Positions 1 to 8,316 of a stretch of DNA of 44,104 bases are shown piece after piece. Each line of letters begins with the position of its first letter. The stretch's first letter is position 1. The stretch is from a virus. Under the pieces are notes generated by a model. The model was not told the DNA's origin and did no database searches. It saw only the letters and a program-made list of their open reading frames with translations. A program made the position numbers and the translations under genes. The DNA is taken from the IMG/VR virus record IMGVR_UViG_3300042934_000234, positions 1 through 44,104 of that record; one strand, 5' to 3'.

Positions 1-315
1 GCAGACCAACCAGCAACGGAAAGGCCATCACGCACCCGTAATAAGCCCGCCGCTTCTCAACCTGCGGATCGTACGCCAGCGCCCGTGGAAGAAACGCAGT
101 CAGAAACCACGCCAGTAACAACCCCTGAGCCTGCGCAAGAGAAAACTGCTGAGCCGACCTTCACGATTGAACAGGTTCGTGCCAAGCTCTCTGATCTGTC
201 AAAGACCAAACAAGCACAGGTGAAAGCCCTAATCAGCTCCTACAACGTAACCAAACTGACCGACATCCCCGCCGAGAAGTATGCCGATTTAATGGCCAAG
301 GCAGAGCAACTGTAA
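1..315 (+). CDS. C-terminal part of a phage early-operon protein
   Basis: The frame is open from base 1 to a TAA at 313-315, so this is the 3' end of a gene that starts outside the window. The visible 104 residues begin with a Pro/Ala/Thr/Glu-rich linker (about residues 1-45) and end in a compact domain containing VRAKLSDLSK and TKLTDIPAEKY. Small proteins with this tail occur at the head of Firmicutes phage replication clusters and are sometimes labelled rRNA biogenesis protein rrp5, a name that does not establish function. Its stop overlaps the next start (TAATG), which indicates translational coupling. Role unknown. Confidence 0.7.
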   Translation, partial: ADQPATERPSRTRNKPAASQPADRTPAPVEETQSETTPVTTPEPAQEKTAEPTFTIEQVRAKLSDLSKTKQAQVKALISSYNVTKLTDIPAEKYADLMAKAEQL

Positions 316-1472
316 TGGCCGCACACGCTAAACTCTCCGCGTCAGGCAGTAAGCGCTGGCTGAGCTGCCCACCTAGCGCCAAGCTGGAACAGTCCTTTCC
401 GGATTCGCAAAGCACCTATGCCGCTGAAGGTAGTTTCGCTCACAGCCTTGGCGAGTTAGAGCTCAGAAAGTACCTCGGCTACCTCACTGATGAGTCTCAT
501 GAGCTTCTGCTCAAAGACCTTCAGGCTAATGACTTCTACTCTAAAGAGATGGCCGACCACGTTCAAACCTACGTTGATATCTGCATCGAGAAGATCAACG
601 CCGCAAGGGCAGTATCAAAAGACGCGGTCATTCTGCTAGAACAGCGCCTTGACTACAGCGCTTGGGTGCCGGAAGGGTTCGGCACCGGTGACGTGGTTAT
701 CATCGCGGATGGCAAAGCAGAAGTGGTCGATCTCAAGTACGGAAAGGGTGTTCCCGTTGAAGCCGAGGGGAACACGCAAATGAGGCTGTACGGTCTCGGA
801 GCACTGCACCAATTTGACTTCCTATATGGTATAGATGAAATCACCATGACGATCGTACAACCCCGGCTAGACAGCATATCAAGCGAAACGCTCACCTCAA
901 ACGAGCTTCTGGATTGGGCTGAGGCCGTAGTCAGGCCGAAAGCCAAGTTAGCTTGGGCCGGTGAAGGCGAGTTCTCTGCCGGCGATCACTGCAAATTCTG
1001 CCGGGCAAATCCAACGTGCCGCGCCAGGGCAGAAGAGAACTTGAAGCTGGCTGCTCTCGACTTCCAAGAGCCCTTCCTATTAGAAGCGCACGAGATAGGC
1101 GAGATCCTCGGGAAGCTCGGTCGGTTTATTGACTGGGCCAAAGATGTACAAGACTACGCGCTCGACCAGGCCGTGAACCACGGCGTAACATGGCCGGGTT
1201 GGAAGGTTGTCGAGGGAACCAGCAGACGCAAGTACGTAGATGAGGACTGTGTGGCTACCGTTCTGCTGGCGGCTGGTTACAAGGACGAAGTGATCTATGA
1301 GAAGTCTCTGCACGGCATAACCAAGATGACAGAACTTCTCGGTAAGAAACCGTTTAATGCCTTGCTGACCAGCTACATAGTCAAGCCGCCTGGCAAACCC
1401 ACGCTGGCGCCAGAGAGTGACAAGCGACCGGCAATTAACTCCGTAGCTTCAGCGCAAGCCGATTTTAGTTGA
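315..1472 (+). CDS. DUF2800 family PD-(D/E)XK nuclease-like protein
   Basis: A 385-residue protein of the DUF2800 family, found in Firmicutes phage replication operons and related to RecB/Cas4-type nucleases. The N-terminus has the family signature (SGSKRWLSCPPSA, then an AEGSFAH segment). The nuclease-fold signature is visible as GTGD (D126) followed by VVDLKYGKG (D139, K141). A Cys cluster C226-x2-C229-x5-C235 resembles the iron-sulfur or zinc region of Cas4-like enzymes. It probably processes DNA ends during replication or recombination. It starts with ATG inside the previous stop and is followed after 16 bases by the next gene. The family call is firm; the biochemical activity is inferred. 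Confidence 0.85.
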   Translation: MAAHAKLSASGSKRWLSCPPSAKLEQSFPDSQSTYAAEGSFAHSLGELELRKYLGYLTDESHELLLKDLQANDFYSKEMADHVQTYVDICIEKINAARAVSKDAVILLEQRLDYSAWVPEGFGTGDVVIIADGKAEVVDLKYGKGVPVEAEGNTQMRLYGLGALHQFDFLYGIDEITMTIVQPRLDSISSETLTSNELLDWAEAVVRPKAKLAWAGEGEFSAGDHCKFCRANPTCRARAEENLKLAALDFQEPFLLEAHEIGEILGKLGRFIDWAKDVQDYALDQAVNHGVTWPGWKVVEGTSRRKYVDEDCVATVLLAAGYKDEVIYEKSLHGITKMTELLGKKPFNALLTSYIVKPPGKPTLAPESDKRPAINSVASAQADFS

Positions 1473-1488
1473 AAGGGGAGAACAGAAA

Positions 1489-2034
1489 ATGGCGATAACG
1501 AAAACCAGCATCTACGAATTTATTAAAAAGTGCAGGGCGAAAGCCCAAGCCTCTGTCCGTATTAAGTATGAAAAACTTGTAGAGGAGTCGACCAAGGAAT
1601 ATTTGGAGCAAGAAGGGGCGGTCTTCGCTAAGCAACTTACCATTATCGAATCCGCTCTCGAAACCCATAACGAAGCTGTAAAAACCCTAGTAGCGATGCT
1701 GAAGGATGAAAGCGCATGGTGCAAGCACAGCAACTGGAGCGATCTGCCAAGAGAAGCGCGTATCCAGAGTGCGCGATTAGACATATTCGGCGGTTTCACG
1801 CCAATAGGTACACGCCTTGAACACGTTAGGGATGAGTGGAAAGCAGAGGAAAGCCGGGTTTCCGAAAGCTACGCAGCTCTGCAAAAATACGCGGAAAGGC
1901 ACTCTCCTTCAAAAACCATTAAGTACTTGGCGGATCTAGGCTTCGATCTAGCGTGGTTTGACAAACCGAAGCCGCCAGAGCCGACGATGGACACCAGCGC
2001 CCTATTCGTTTGCGGTGAGAAAGGGGCCGACTAG
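1489..2034 (+). CDS. hypothetical phage early protein, coiled-coil
   Basis: A 181-residue protein with no family I recognise. It starts at ATG 1489 behind a GGGGAG ribosome binding site at 1474-1479. The first 80 residues are rich in Lys, Glu and Ala and read as long amphipathic helices, followed by a Trp-containing segment (WCKHSNWSDLPREAR) and a short Pro-rich tail with one Cys. Its stop TAG directly abuts the next ATG at 2035, so it belongs to the same operon. Position between the DUF2800 and DUF1599-like genes suggests a replication or nucleotide-metabolism accessory role, which is only inference. Confidence 0.7.
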   Translation: MAITKTSIYEFIKKCRAKAQASVRIKYEKLVEESTKEYLEQEGAVFAKQLTIIESALETHNEAVKTLVAMLKDESAWCKHSNWSDLPREARIQSARLDIFGGFTPIGTRLEHVRDEWKAEESRVSESYAALQKYAERHSPSKTIKYLADLGFDLAWFDKPKPPEPTMDTSALFVCGEKGAD

Positions 2035-2376
2035 ATGCACCGTAAACAGCTTAAAGACGCTATTTTCGATGACTGCTCTGAAATCATGAAGCTGTTCGCG
2101 GCAAAGAATGAACGCTATGGAGCAGATGAGGATGCGTTTTACAACTTTACCAAAGGCGCGGAACTGCTCTTTGGCGAGGCAACCTATGAGACCAAATTCA
2201 AAGCGCTGATGGCTTACGCCAGCAAGCACATTGTGACTCTAGCACAACCCGGGGCCATCACCAACGACAAAGACTTCTCGGAACGCTGCCTGGATATCGC
2301 CATCTACATGCTAATTGCTAGAGCGATGAAAAAAGAAATAACAAAAATTGAAAGCGAGGAACCAAACAATGGCTAA
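2035..2376 (+). CDS. DUF1599-like (Nmad1/MazG-related) protein
   Basis: A 113-residue all-alpha protein. It has a KNERYGADEDAF segment near residues 24-35 and an acidic C-terminal helix with ERCLDIAIYML around residues 83-93. This pattern resembles DUF1599 (nucleotide modification associated domain 1), whose members sit beside nucleotide and DNA modification genes in phages. A second MazG-like gene lies 1.1 kb downstream. It begins one base after the preceding stop, and its last 8 bases overlap the next gene's start. The family call rests on motif resemblance; a diverged MazG-type pyrophosphohydrolase is the alternative. Confidence 0.5.
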   Translation: MHRKQLKDAIFDDCSEIMKLFAAKNERYGADEDAFYNFTKGAELLFGEATYETKFKALMAYASKHIVTLAQPGAITNDKDFSERCLDIAIYMLIARAMKKEITKIESEEPNNG

Positions 2377-2929
2377 TGAAAAAGCACAAAACTCGAAGAT
2401 CGTTACCGGTAAAGCGAGACTGTCCTACGTGAACCTAATCACCCCGAAAGCAGACGATAAAGGTGATCTGAAATACGGTTGCGCCGTGCTCATCCCCAAA
2501 AGCGATGTCGCAACTCTGACCCGGGTTAAAGCCGCTATTGATGCAGTGAAGAAAAGTCCTGCCAGCCTGCAGAAATGGGGCGGTAAACTCCCCGGTGAAA
2601 TGAAGCTGCCACTTCGTGACGGCGACCTGAAGGCTGACGAGAACCCCGAATACGCTGGCCATTACTTCTTCAACTGCTCCAGCAAACAAAAACCAGGTAT
2701 TGTTGACGCCGGCTGCAACCCCATCATCGACGGAACGGAAGTCTACTCCGGCATGTACGCGCGGGTATCGGTCAACTTCTTCGCCTTCAATAACAGTGGC
2801 AACAAGGGGATCGGAGCCGGTCTGCAAAACGTGCAGAAGCTGGCCGATGGCGAACCGCTTGGTGGAAGTCGTAGCCGTCCGGAAGATGACTTCGGTGATG
2901 CTCCTCCCGCAGATGACTTCTTAGGATAA
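2369..2929 (+). CDS. DUF2815 family single-stranded DNA-binding protein
   Basis: A 186-residue protein starting at ATG 2369, chosen because GAGG at 2356-2359 lies about 9 bases upstream; an ATG at 2348 would add seven residues without a clear site. The DUF2815 family is the gp2.5-like SSB of many Firmicutes phages. The family pattern is visible: KARLSYVNLITPKAD near the N-terminus, CAVLIPKSD, a KxxxPLRDGD loop and a GMYARVSVNFFAF strand. The C-terminus is an acidic tail ending ADDFLG, as expected for an SSB that recruits partners through its tip. It should coat single-stranded DNA for the polymerase encoded 1 kb downstream. Confidence 0.85.
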   Translation: MANEKAQNSKIVTGKARLSYVNLITPKADDKGDLKYGCAVLIPKSDVATLTRVKAAIDAVKKSPASLQKWGGKLPGEMKLPLRDGDLKADENPEYAGHYFFNCSSKQKPGIVDAGCNPIIDGTEVYSGMYARVSVNFFAFNNSGNKGIGAGLQNVQKLADGEPLGGSRSRPEDDFGDAPPADDFLG

Positions 2930-2945
2930 TAAGGCACAACAGCAT

Positions 2946-2969
2946 AGGGCGGTGTAATAACCGCCCTTT
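2946..2969 (+). terminator. hairpin after the SSB gene, weak terminator or processing site
   Basis: An 8-bp perfect stem (AGGGCGGT at 2946-2953, ACCGCCCT at 2960-2967) with a 6-base loop, followed by only three T residues. It could attenuate transcription or protect the 3' end of the highly needed SSB message; the short U tract makes full termination doubtful. Confidence 0.5.
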
Positions 2970-2991
2970 AGCGTCAAAGGAGTTGAGTTCG

Positions 2992-3177
2992 ATGGGCGTG
3001 GCGGCAATGGCCAAAGCCGCGGAAAAAGATTTTGAAGAGTTTCTTAAATACGCCGGTTGTATGGATGGTGAGGGCAAGTTCTTGAAAAGGGAAGACGGCT
3101 GCTGTGTACACGAAGATAAAGAATGCGGCTGTATGTTTCACAACATATGCCGAGCGAAAGCGGGTGTGAAGCCGTGA
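2992..3177 (+). CDS. small Cys-rich phage protein
   Basis: A 61-residue protein from ATG 2992, preceded by AAGGAG at 2977-2982 with a 9-base spacer; the TTG at 2983 is too close to that site. It has seven Cys in its C-terminal half, including C-C, C-x-C and a final C-R-A-K (segments DGCCVHEDKECGC and HNICRAK), plus two His, a pattern that suggests zinc binding. It is the first gene after the SSB hairpin and its TGA overlaps the GTG of the next gene. No known family is recognised. Confidence 0.6.
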   Translation: MGVAAMAKAAEKDFEEFLKYAGCMDGEGKFLKREDGCCVHEDKECGCMFHNICRAKAGVKP

Positions 3178-3437
3178 AAGTAGTACAAGTAGCCTTCGCG
3201 GGAAACATGGTAGTCCTGTACGACTTCTTCACTGATCAAGATCTGGCGCCGGATGACATCGTGGTATGCGATACCCAGCGCGGGCCATCGATCGGGAAGG
3301 TAGTCAACGTGATCAGCTCATCAGTCAAGGCTAACCGCTGGATCATCTGCATGATTGATTACGCAGCCTTCCAACTACGCGCGAAAGAATTGGATAAGCA
3401 ACGCCAGGAAGCCGAACTGGCTGAGTTATTGGGTTAA
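3174..3437 (+). CDS. hypothetical phage early protein, beta-rich
   Basis: Start GTG 3174 overlaps the preceding TGA (GTGA), giving 87 residues. The first 60 residues look like a small beta-barrel: alternating hydrophobic strands (VVQVAFAGNMVVLYDF, DDIVVCDT, IGKVVNVI), then an amphipathic C-terminal helix (AKELDKQRQEAELAELL). The layout weakly resembles PSP1-like or SH3-like domains, but I do not assign a family. It lies in the tight run leading to the MazG-like gene. Confidence 0.6.
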   Translation: MKVVQVAFAGNMVVLYDFFTDQDLAPDDIVVCDTQRGPSIGKVVNVISSSVKANRWIICMIDYAAFQLRAKELDKQRQEAELAELLG

Positions 3438-3450
3438 GGGAGGGAGATCA

Positions 3451-3846
3451 TTGAATCTAGATAAGATGCTAGAGCGATGGGATAAGAACATGGAAGGAGA
3501 CTTTAGCGATGATCCCGGCGCAGATTTAATGTTCGCCGATCAGATCATCGGGAAACTGCGAGCTGGGCTTTTAGCACTTCAGCGGTCGGCGTTACGGCCT
3601 GCAACGAAATACCTGACAAGCACAATCGACGAGCAAATGGATCATATTTTTAGTGAAGTTGCTGAAGTCGAAAATGCGCTTGAATATGAGAACTACCAGC
3701 GCGTGTCAGAAGAGCTGGTGGATCTCCAAATGTCCTGCGAAACCCTTCTGACTATCCTGGGGCTAGACGAGCAGCAGCGAAACGAGGTAAGGCGTAAGGT
3801 GATTGAGAAAAACGCCGCCCGAGGGTACTACAATGGCGCTGTTTAA
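3451..3846 (+). CDS. MazG-like nucleotide pyrophosphohydrolase
   Basis: Start TTG 3451 behind AAGGGAGGGA (3436-3445) gives 131 residues. The alpha-helical MazG signature E-x2-E ... E-x2-D is visible as SEVAEVE followed about 20 residues later by EELVDLQ, and the tail VIEKNAARGYY is characteristic of phage MazG-like proteins. Members hydrolyse NTPs or dNTPs to monophosphates and pyrophosphate; in phages this may tune nucleotide pools or lower alarmones. It sits directly before the DNA polymerase, which fits a role in precursor supply. Substrate cannot be read from the sequence. Confidence 0.7.
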   Translation: MNLDKMLERWDKNMEGDFSDDPGADLMFADQIIGKLRAGLLALQRSALRPATKYLTSTIDEQMDHIFSEVAEVENALEYENYQRVSEELVDLQMSCETLLTILGLDEQQRNEVRRKVIEKNAARGYYNGAV

Positions 3847-3916
3847 CCCGTTGGTTTGGTTGGTGGCAATAGCGCTTTGGGCGCTGATCCTGGGGGCGAT
3901 ACAGTGGATGTTTTAG
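3833..3916 (+). CDS. 27-residue single-pass membrane peptide (candidate)
   Basis: An ATG at 3833, seven bases after GAGGG (3821-3825), opens a 27-codon frame ending TAG at 3914-3916. The peptide is almost entirely hydrophobic (MALFNPLVWLVAIALWAL then LILG-type residues and QWMF), so it would be a single membrane helix. It overlaps the end of the MazG-like gene by 14 bases and the GTG start of the polymerase by 13, a start/stop nesting typical of coupled phage genes. It may act only as a coupling leader. Reality as a protein is inferred from the site and spacing. Confidence 0.45.
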   Translation: MALFNPLVWLVAIALWALILGAIQWMF

Positions 3917-5910
3917 CAATCGACTTAGAAACGTATTCCCCTGTAGACATCAAGAAGACCGGTGTTTACCCTTATGCCGAACATCCAGACTTTGAAATTC
4001 TGCTCTTCGGTTACGCTTGGAACGATGATCCCGTGCGCGTGGTGGATCTAGCCCAGGGTGAGCAAATACCGGATGATGTAAGACGCACCCTGCTCCATCA
4101 CGACATACTGAAAACCGCGTATAATGCTCAGTTCGAGCGCGTCTGCCTATCAAGATACTTAAAACTGTCTGACGGTTACTTTTTATCACCTACCTCTGGA
4201 AAAGGTGAACCCTCCTGGTCCTGCACAGCCGTTCACGCTCTCACGCTAGGCTTGCCCGGTACTCTTGAACAGGTAGCCAAGGTGCTGAACTTCCCCGGCG
4301 ATAAGCAAAAGATGGCCGAGGGCAAGGCGCTGATTAACTACTTCTGCAAACCTTGTAAGCCGACTAAGGCGAACGGCGGCAGAACCCGAAACCTACCGCA
4401 CCACGCCCCAGAGAAGTGGGAGCTGTTCAAACAATACTGCGGTCAAGACGTTGAAGTCGAACGCAGTATCCGATCTTTCCTTTCGCGTTTCCCAGTGCCA
4501 AAAGAAGAGCAGCGGCTGTACGCTTTAGATCAGCGCATTAACGACCGGGGTGTAAGAGTAGATACGTCTTTAGTACATCACGCTATCGCCTGTGACGAGC
4601 AGCACAAGACCCGGACGCTTGCCGAGGCTGTAGAGCTAACAGGCTTAAGTAACCCAAACAGCGGGACGCAGTTGAAGCAATGGTTGTTTGATGAGGACTG
4701 TCTAAACGTGACATCTCTGACTAAAGACTCCGTCCCTGAACTGCTGAAGCAAACTGAGAGCGAAACCGTCAAGCGGGCGCTGGAATTACGCCAAGAGCTA
4801 GCCAAGACCAGCGTCAAAAAGTACCAGGCGATGCACATGGCGATTTGTCACGATGATCGCGTAAGAGGGTTGCTTCAGTTCTACGGGGCCAATCGGACCG
4901 GCAGATGGGCGGGGCGATTGGTGCAGGTGCAAAACTTGCCGCAGAATCATTTGCCTGATCTCGATCTAGCCCGACAGCTCCTGCGCGATGGTGAGTATGA
5001 AATGATTGAGGTGTTATTCGGTAATGTCCAGAACGTATTATCGCAGCTTATCAGAACGGCGTTTATCCCATCTGCTGGCCATGCTTTTATCGTTGCCGAT
5101 TTTAGCGCAATCGAAGCTCGCGTCATCGCCTGGCTTGCCGGGGAGAAATGGCGGCTTGAAGTATTCAAGACCCACGGCCAAATCTATGAGGCGTCCGCGT
5201 CCGCGATGTTCAAAGTCCCTTGGTCAGAATTCCAAACTTACATCGATCAAGGTAAGAAGCATCCACTGCGGCAAAAAGGCAAGATAGCGGAATTAGCCTT
5301 AGGTTATCAAGGTTCAGTCGGGGCGCTAATTACGATGGGCGCGCTCAAGATGGGGCTGATCGAGGAAGAACTTCCCGGATTAGTTGCCGCCTGGCGAAAG
5401 GCTAACCCGTACATCGTGCAGCTTTGGCGAAACACAGAAGAAGCGGCGGTTGCAGCGGTACGAGACAAGACTAGTGTCAATCTTGTTAAAGGTATTCAAT
5501 TCAGATATGAGGGCGGCATGCTGTTTGCTAGGGTGCCATCTGGAAGGTGCTTAGCTTATGTAAGGCCTAAGCTGGAAGAGAGTGGGCAGTTTAACAAGTT
5601 ATCGATCACCTACGAAGGTATGGACCAAACAACCAAGCAATGGACGAGAGTGCCAACCTACGGCGGGAAACTGGTTGAGAACCTTGTACAAGCCATCGCG
5701 CGGGACTGCCTGGCAGTGTCGATGCTCCGGCTCGATGAAGCTGGATACAAAACAGTGATGCACGTTCACGACGAGGCGGTTATTGACGCGCCAGATGCTG
5801 GGGCAACGGAAAAAGCCTGTCAGATCATGGGGCAGCCGATACAGTGGGCGCCAGGGCTGCCACTACGAGCGGATGGTTTTACAACAGCTTATTACAAAAA
5901 AGATGATTGA
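3904..5910 (+). CDS. family A DNA polymerase with 3'-5' exonuclease domain
   Basis: A 668-residue phage replicative polymerase from GTG 3904 (VLAIDLETYS immediately follows); an upstream TTG at 3856 would add 16 residues lacking family character. Exonuclease motifs: DLE at D7/E9, NAQFE in motif II and YCGQDVEVE in motif III. Polymerase motifs: motif A DFSAIEAR (D399), motif B starting near K460 (KIAELALGYQG) and motif C HVHDEAV (D623), with QNLPQ in the palm region. Length and domain order match phage PolA-type enzymes of Firmicutes that lack the 5' nuclease domain. It should synthesise phage DNA with the SSB, primase-helicase and nucleases of this operon. Confidence 0.95.
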   Translation: MDVLAIDLETYSPVDIKKTGVYPYAEHPDFEILLFGYAWNDDPVRVVDLAQGEQIPDDVRRTLLHHDILKTAYNAQFERVCLSRYLKLSDGYFLSPTSGKGEPSWSCTAVHALTLGLPGTLEQVAKVLNFPGDKQKMAEGKALINYFCKPCKPTKANGGRTRNLPHHAPEKWELFKQYCGQDVEVERSIRSFLSRFPVPKEEQRLYALDQRINDRGVRVDTSLVHHAIACDEQHKTRTLAEAVELTGLSNPNSGTQLKQWLFDEDCLNVTSLTKDSVPELLKQTESETVKRALELRQELAKTSVKKYQAMHMAICHDDRVRGLLQFYGANRTGRWAGRLVQVQNLPQNHLPDLDLARQLLRDGEYEMIEVLFGNVQNVLSQLIRTAFIPSAGHAFIVADFSAIEARVIAWLAGEKWRLEVFKTHGQIYEASASAMFKVPWSEFQTYIDQGKKHPLRQKGKIAELALGYQGSVGALITMGALKMGLIEEELPGLVAAWRKANPYIVQLWRNTEEAAVAAVRDKTSVNLVKGIQFRYEGGMLFARVPSGRCLAYVRPKLEESGQFNKLSITYEGMDQTTKQWTRVPTYGGKLVENLVQAIARDCLAVSMLRLDEAGYKTVMHVHDEAVIDAPDAGATEKACQIMGQPIQWAPGLPLRADGFTTAYYKKDD

Positions 5911-5919
5911 GGTGTTAGT

Positions 5920-6252
5920 GTGGCAACAATCCAACTTAACCCCGATTGGCGAGTAAAAACGGACCTGCGAAACTGGATACTGCAGAAGCGTGCTACTGTT
6001 GAGGACGCAGACGGCGCAGACGATTCGTCGGCAGAACCCGGCTGGAAGAATGTCGCTTATTATGGGGACCTGCCAGATGCCGTAAAGGGCATGGTAAAGC
6101 GTGAAATTAAAGTACCAGCCGATATGCGCGGCGTGCTGGACAAACTGGAGGATCTACACCGATTAATCGACGAACGCTTTTTCTCGGTTTCACTCACAAA
6201 CGAGGAGGAAAAAGTTAAAAAAGTAGAAGAAATCGAGGATTTTCTTATGTAG
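5920..6252 (+). CDS. hypothetical phage early protein
   Basis: A 110-residue protein from GTG 5920, behind GAGGTG at 5908-5913. It is charged, with an acidic loop (DADGADD), a central segment about residues 45-85 and a Lys/Glu-rich C-terminal helix ending EIEDFLM. No catalytic motif or membrane segment is seen and I recognise no family. It follows the polymerase by nine bases and is probably translated from the same message. Confidence 0.65.
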   Translation: MATIQLNPDWRVKTDLRNWILQKRATVEDADGADDSSAEPGWKNVAYYGDLPDAVKGMVKREIKVPADMRGVLDKLEDLHRLIDERFFSVSLTNEEEKVKKVEEIEDFLM

Positions 6253-6295
6253 CTTGCGTGAGTTTCATAAGCAAATATAGCAAGGAGGAAAAGGC

Positions 6296-6667
6296 ATGAA
6301 CACTGGCAACGTTAATAACCTGATGAATCAACAGCTTAAAGCCTTAAAAGATATTGAGGACCTGCTAGCTCATGACGCGAAGCAGACAGCTACTCATTCG
6401 ATCAAGCAGGAGGACATCGAAGCGCTGAAAACCTACATTAGCACGATGAAACTTGCCTGCAATACCGCGATTGCTCTGGCTAAACATTACGAGTCAAAGA
6501 CCGCACCAGCTAAGCTAGTAGCTGACGTTCCCGAAGGTAGTGAGGAAGAAAGCGAAGCGACACCGGCTGCTCCCGTGAAGGACCCCAAAAAGAAGAAAGA
6601 GCCTAAGCCACCAGAACCGGCTAAGGAAGAGCCGCCGATCGATGATGACCTCGACTTCTTGAATTAG
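6296..6667 (+). CDS. hypothetical phage protein with acidic C-terminal tip
   Basis: A 123-residue protein with a strong site AAGGAGG at 6281-6287. Residues 1-65 are helical (NNLMNQQLKALKDIED), followed by a low-complexity Pro/Glu/Lys linker (about 75-110) and the acidic hydrophobic tip DDDLDFLN. The tip resembles the partner-recruiting tail of SSB proteins and that of the DUF2815 protein upstream, suggesting, but not proving, competition for or mimicry of the same interaction. No enzymatic motif. Next gene starts 11 bases after its stop. Confidence 0.65.
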   Translation: MNTGNVNNLMNQQLKALKDIEDLLAHDAKQTATHSIKQEDIEALKTYISTMKLACNTAIALAKHYESKTAPAKLVADVPEGSEEESEATPAAPVKDPKKKKEPKPPEPAKEEPPIDDDLDFLN

Positions 6668-6678
6668 GAGGTGCAGAC

Positions 6679-8298
6679 ATGTTTCTAGCTGAGGTGATCA
6701 TCCCGAAAATGTTCACGGCATACGCCGAAGACATTGAATACCTACAAAACGGACTGCACAAGATCCAATACTTCTGTGAAGAGTGCGACCAAGCCTTCGC
6801 CGCAGCCTGGGGTCGAGCACCGGGTATTGGTTTCTATGAACGCGGAACCCGTTTCCACTGCCCTTTCTGTGGCACACTGCACGAAGAGAATGTCGTTGAA
6901 GTGAAACGCAATACGCGAGTACCTCACAAAGTGCGGCTTAGCTTAAAAGAACACAAGGACACGGTGATATTTGAAGTACAGTGTGAAATTGTTATGTTCA
7001 AAGACCTATTCAGCTTATCGGGTGGAAAGTATAGAGAAACCTTCCGCTTTGATCTTGCAAAACGGAGAGTTATTTTCGCTAGGTATGATAATCTTGGTGA
7101 GTTAATCGATTCTCAACTGCTAGGTAATCCATTCGAGCTGGATCTGTTCAAGGACAGCATTCTTAGCTCCTTCTTACCAAACAGCCTAGCTAACGCGAAG
7201 CAAAAAGCTGAACTAAACAGCATATTGAAGCTACTGCGTGAAACGGTACACGCCAAGCTAGAAAAGCAACTTGGGCACAAAATACCGTCGATGTTCGTTA
7301 CTTCGGGAAGGCTCCACGGAACCTTCTTACTGCCGATCTTCAACCTAGCATTCCGCGTTGCCTTCCCTAACGCGACAAACTTACCACTGTATTACCGGGG
7401 CGGGCATGCGGATCAGGCCGATTTCCGGGCGCTGATGATGATCAAAGACACCGAGTATATGGGCCGAGTCATGGAACTGACTAGCCAAAAGGTCGACCAC
7501 ATCACCGCGCTGATCAGGGTTAAGGGGTTGCCAGACAAACCAGCTATACGAAGAGCCCTGGGCGAGAATATGTTTGATGCTGATCGACTGTCAACAGCCT
7601 TCAAGCTCTGCACGAATTACGATTACGCGATGCGCCTATACGCCGGTTTTAAGCTTGTGCTTGTCGGATCGTACGAGAGAGGATACAAAACAAATGAGAA
7701 CCTATTTCAATTTTTACGGGCTATGCTCCCGATCTATGGTGAAGCCGGAATCGTTCAACTGATGGAGACTGAAAGCCATCTGTGGGACTGCGTTCTTCTA
7801 CACAATGCTGAGCTCAATGAAGAGAATCGCCAGGCGATCAAGACCGAAGGCGTAAAACTCAAAGACCTGCACGACTGGATGGCTAAGCGTCACCGCCTAC
7901 AGAATCACAAGAATCTAAAGCTGGATATACCTGAACACATCGTGAAGCGGTTATCCATGCAGACTGATCGCTTGAAGTTCTTTCTACCTAAGGAATCGGT
8001 TGAATTGCTGGAGGCCGGGGCGGAGTTGCATAACTGCGTAGCATCCTATAGTTCGGCAGTAAAAGACCATAAAAAGTGGATTGTCCTAGTAGCCGACGAA
8101 AAAGGCCGGCTGGCTGCGTGCCTCGAGATTAAGGATAAAGAACTGGTGCAGGCCAAGATCGACCGAAACAAAGCAGTATCGACAGATGCAAAACTCAACG
8201 CCGAGGTTATCGCCTGGGCGAAAGAGGCAGGAGTCACGATCACGACCAAGGACGTAAAGGAACAGGTAGAGATGCAGCCCTTGGTTGCTGTTGGTTAA
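6679..8298 (+). CDS. PcfJ-like protein with N-terminal zinc ribbon
   Basis: A 539-residue protein behind TTAGGAGGTG at 6664-6673. The N-terminus has a zinc-ribbon pattern, C33-x2-C36 and C61-x2-C64. The C-terminus (about residues 440-525) matches PcfJ-like proteins: ELHNCVASYSSAV, a strand CLEIKDKELVQAK and a following NKAVSTDAKLN segment. PcfJ was named from an Enterococcus conjugative plasmid, and relatives are common in phages and other mobile elements; their function is unsettled, though a nucleic-acid role is likely given the ribbon. It precedes the radical SAM gene by 18 bases. Confidence 0.75.
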   Translation: MFLAEVIIPKMFTAYAEDIEYLQNGLHKIQYFCEECDQAFAAAWGRAPGIGFYERGTRFHCPFCGTLHEENVVEVKRNTRVPHKVRLSLKEHKDTVIFEVQCEIVMFKDLFSLSGGKYRETFRFDLAKRRVIFARYDNLGELIDSQLLGNPFELDLFKDSILSSFLPNSLANAKQKAELNSILKLLRETVHAKLEKQLGHKIPSMFVTSGRLHGTFLLPIFNLAFRVAFPNATNLPLYYRGGHADQADFRALMMIKDTEYMGRVMELTSQKVDHITALIRVKGLPDKPAIRRALGENMFDADRLSTAFKLCTNYDYAMRLYAGFKLVLVGSYERGYKTNENLFQFLRAMLPIYGEAGIVQLMETESHLWDCVLLHNAELNEENRQAIKTEGVKLKDLHDWMAKRHRLQNHKNLKLDIPEHIVKRLSMQTDRLKFFLPKESVELLEAGAELHNCVASYSSAVKDHKKWIVLVADEKGRLAACLEIKDKELVQAKIDRNKAVSTDAKLNAEVIAWAKEAGVTITTKDVKEQVEMQPLVAVG

Positions 8299-8316
8299 TG
8301 GGATGGTGGCCACGAG

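Noticed and set aside
2435-2827. 130-codon reverse frame in the SSB gene
   Set aside because: Antisense shadow of DUF2815 with no start signal and no protein-like features.
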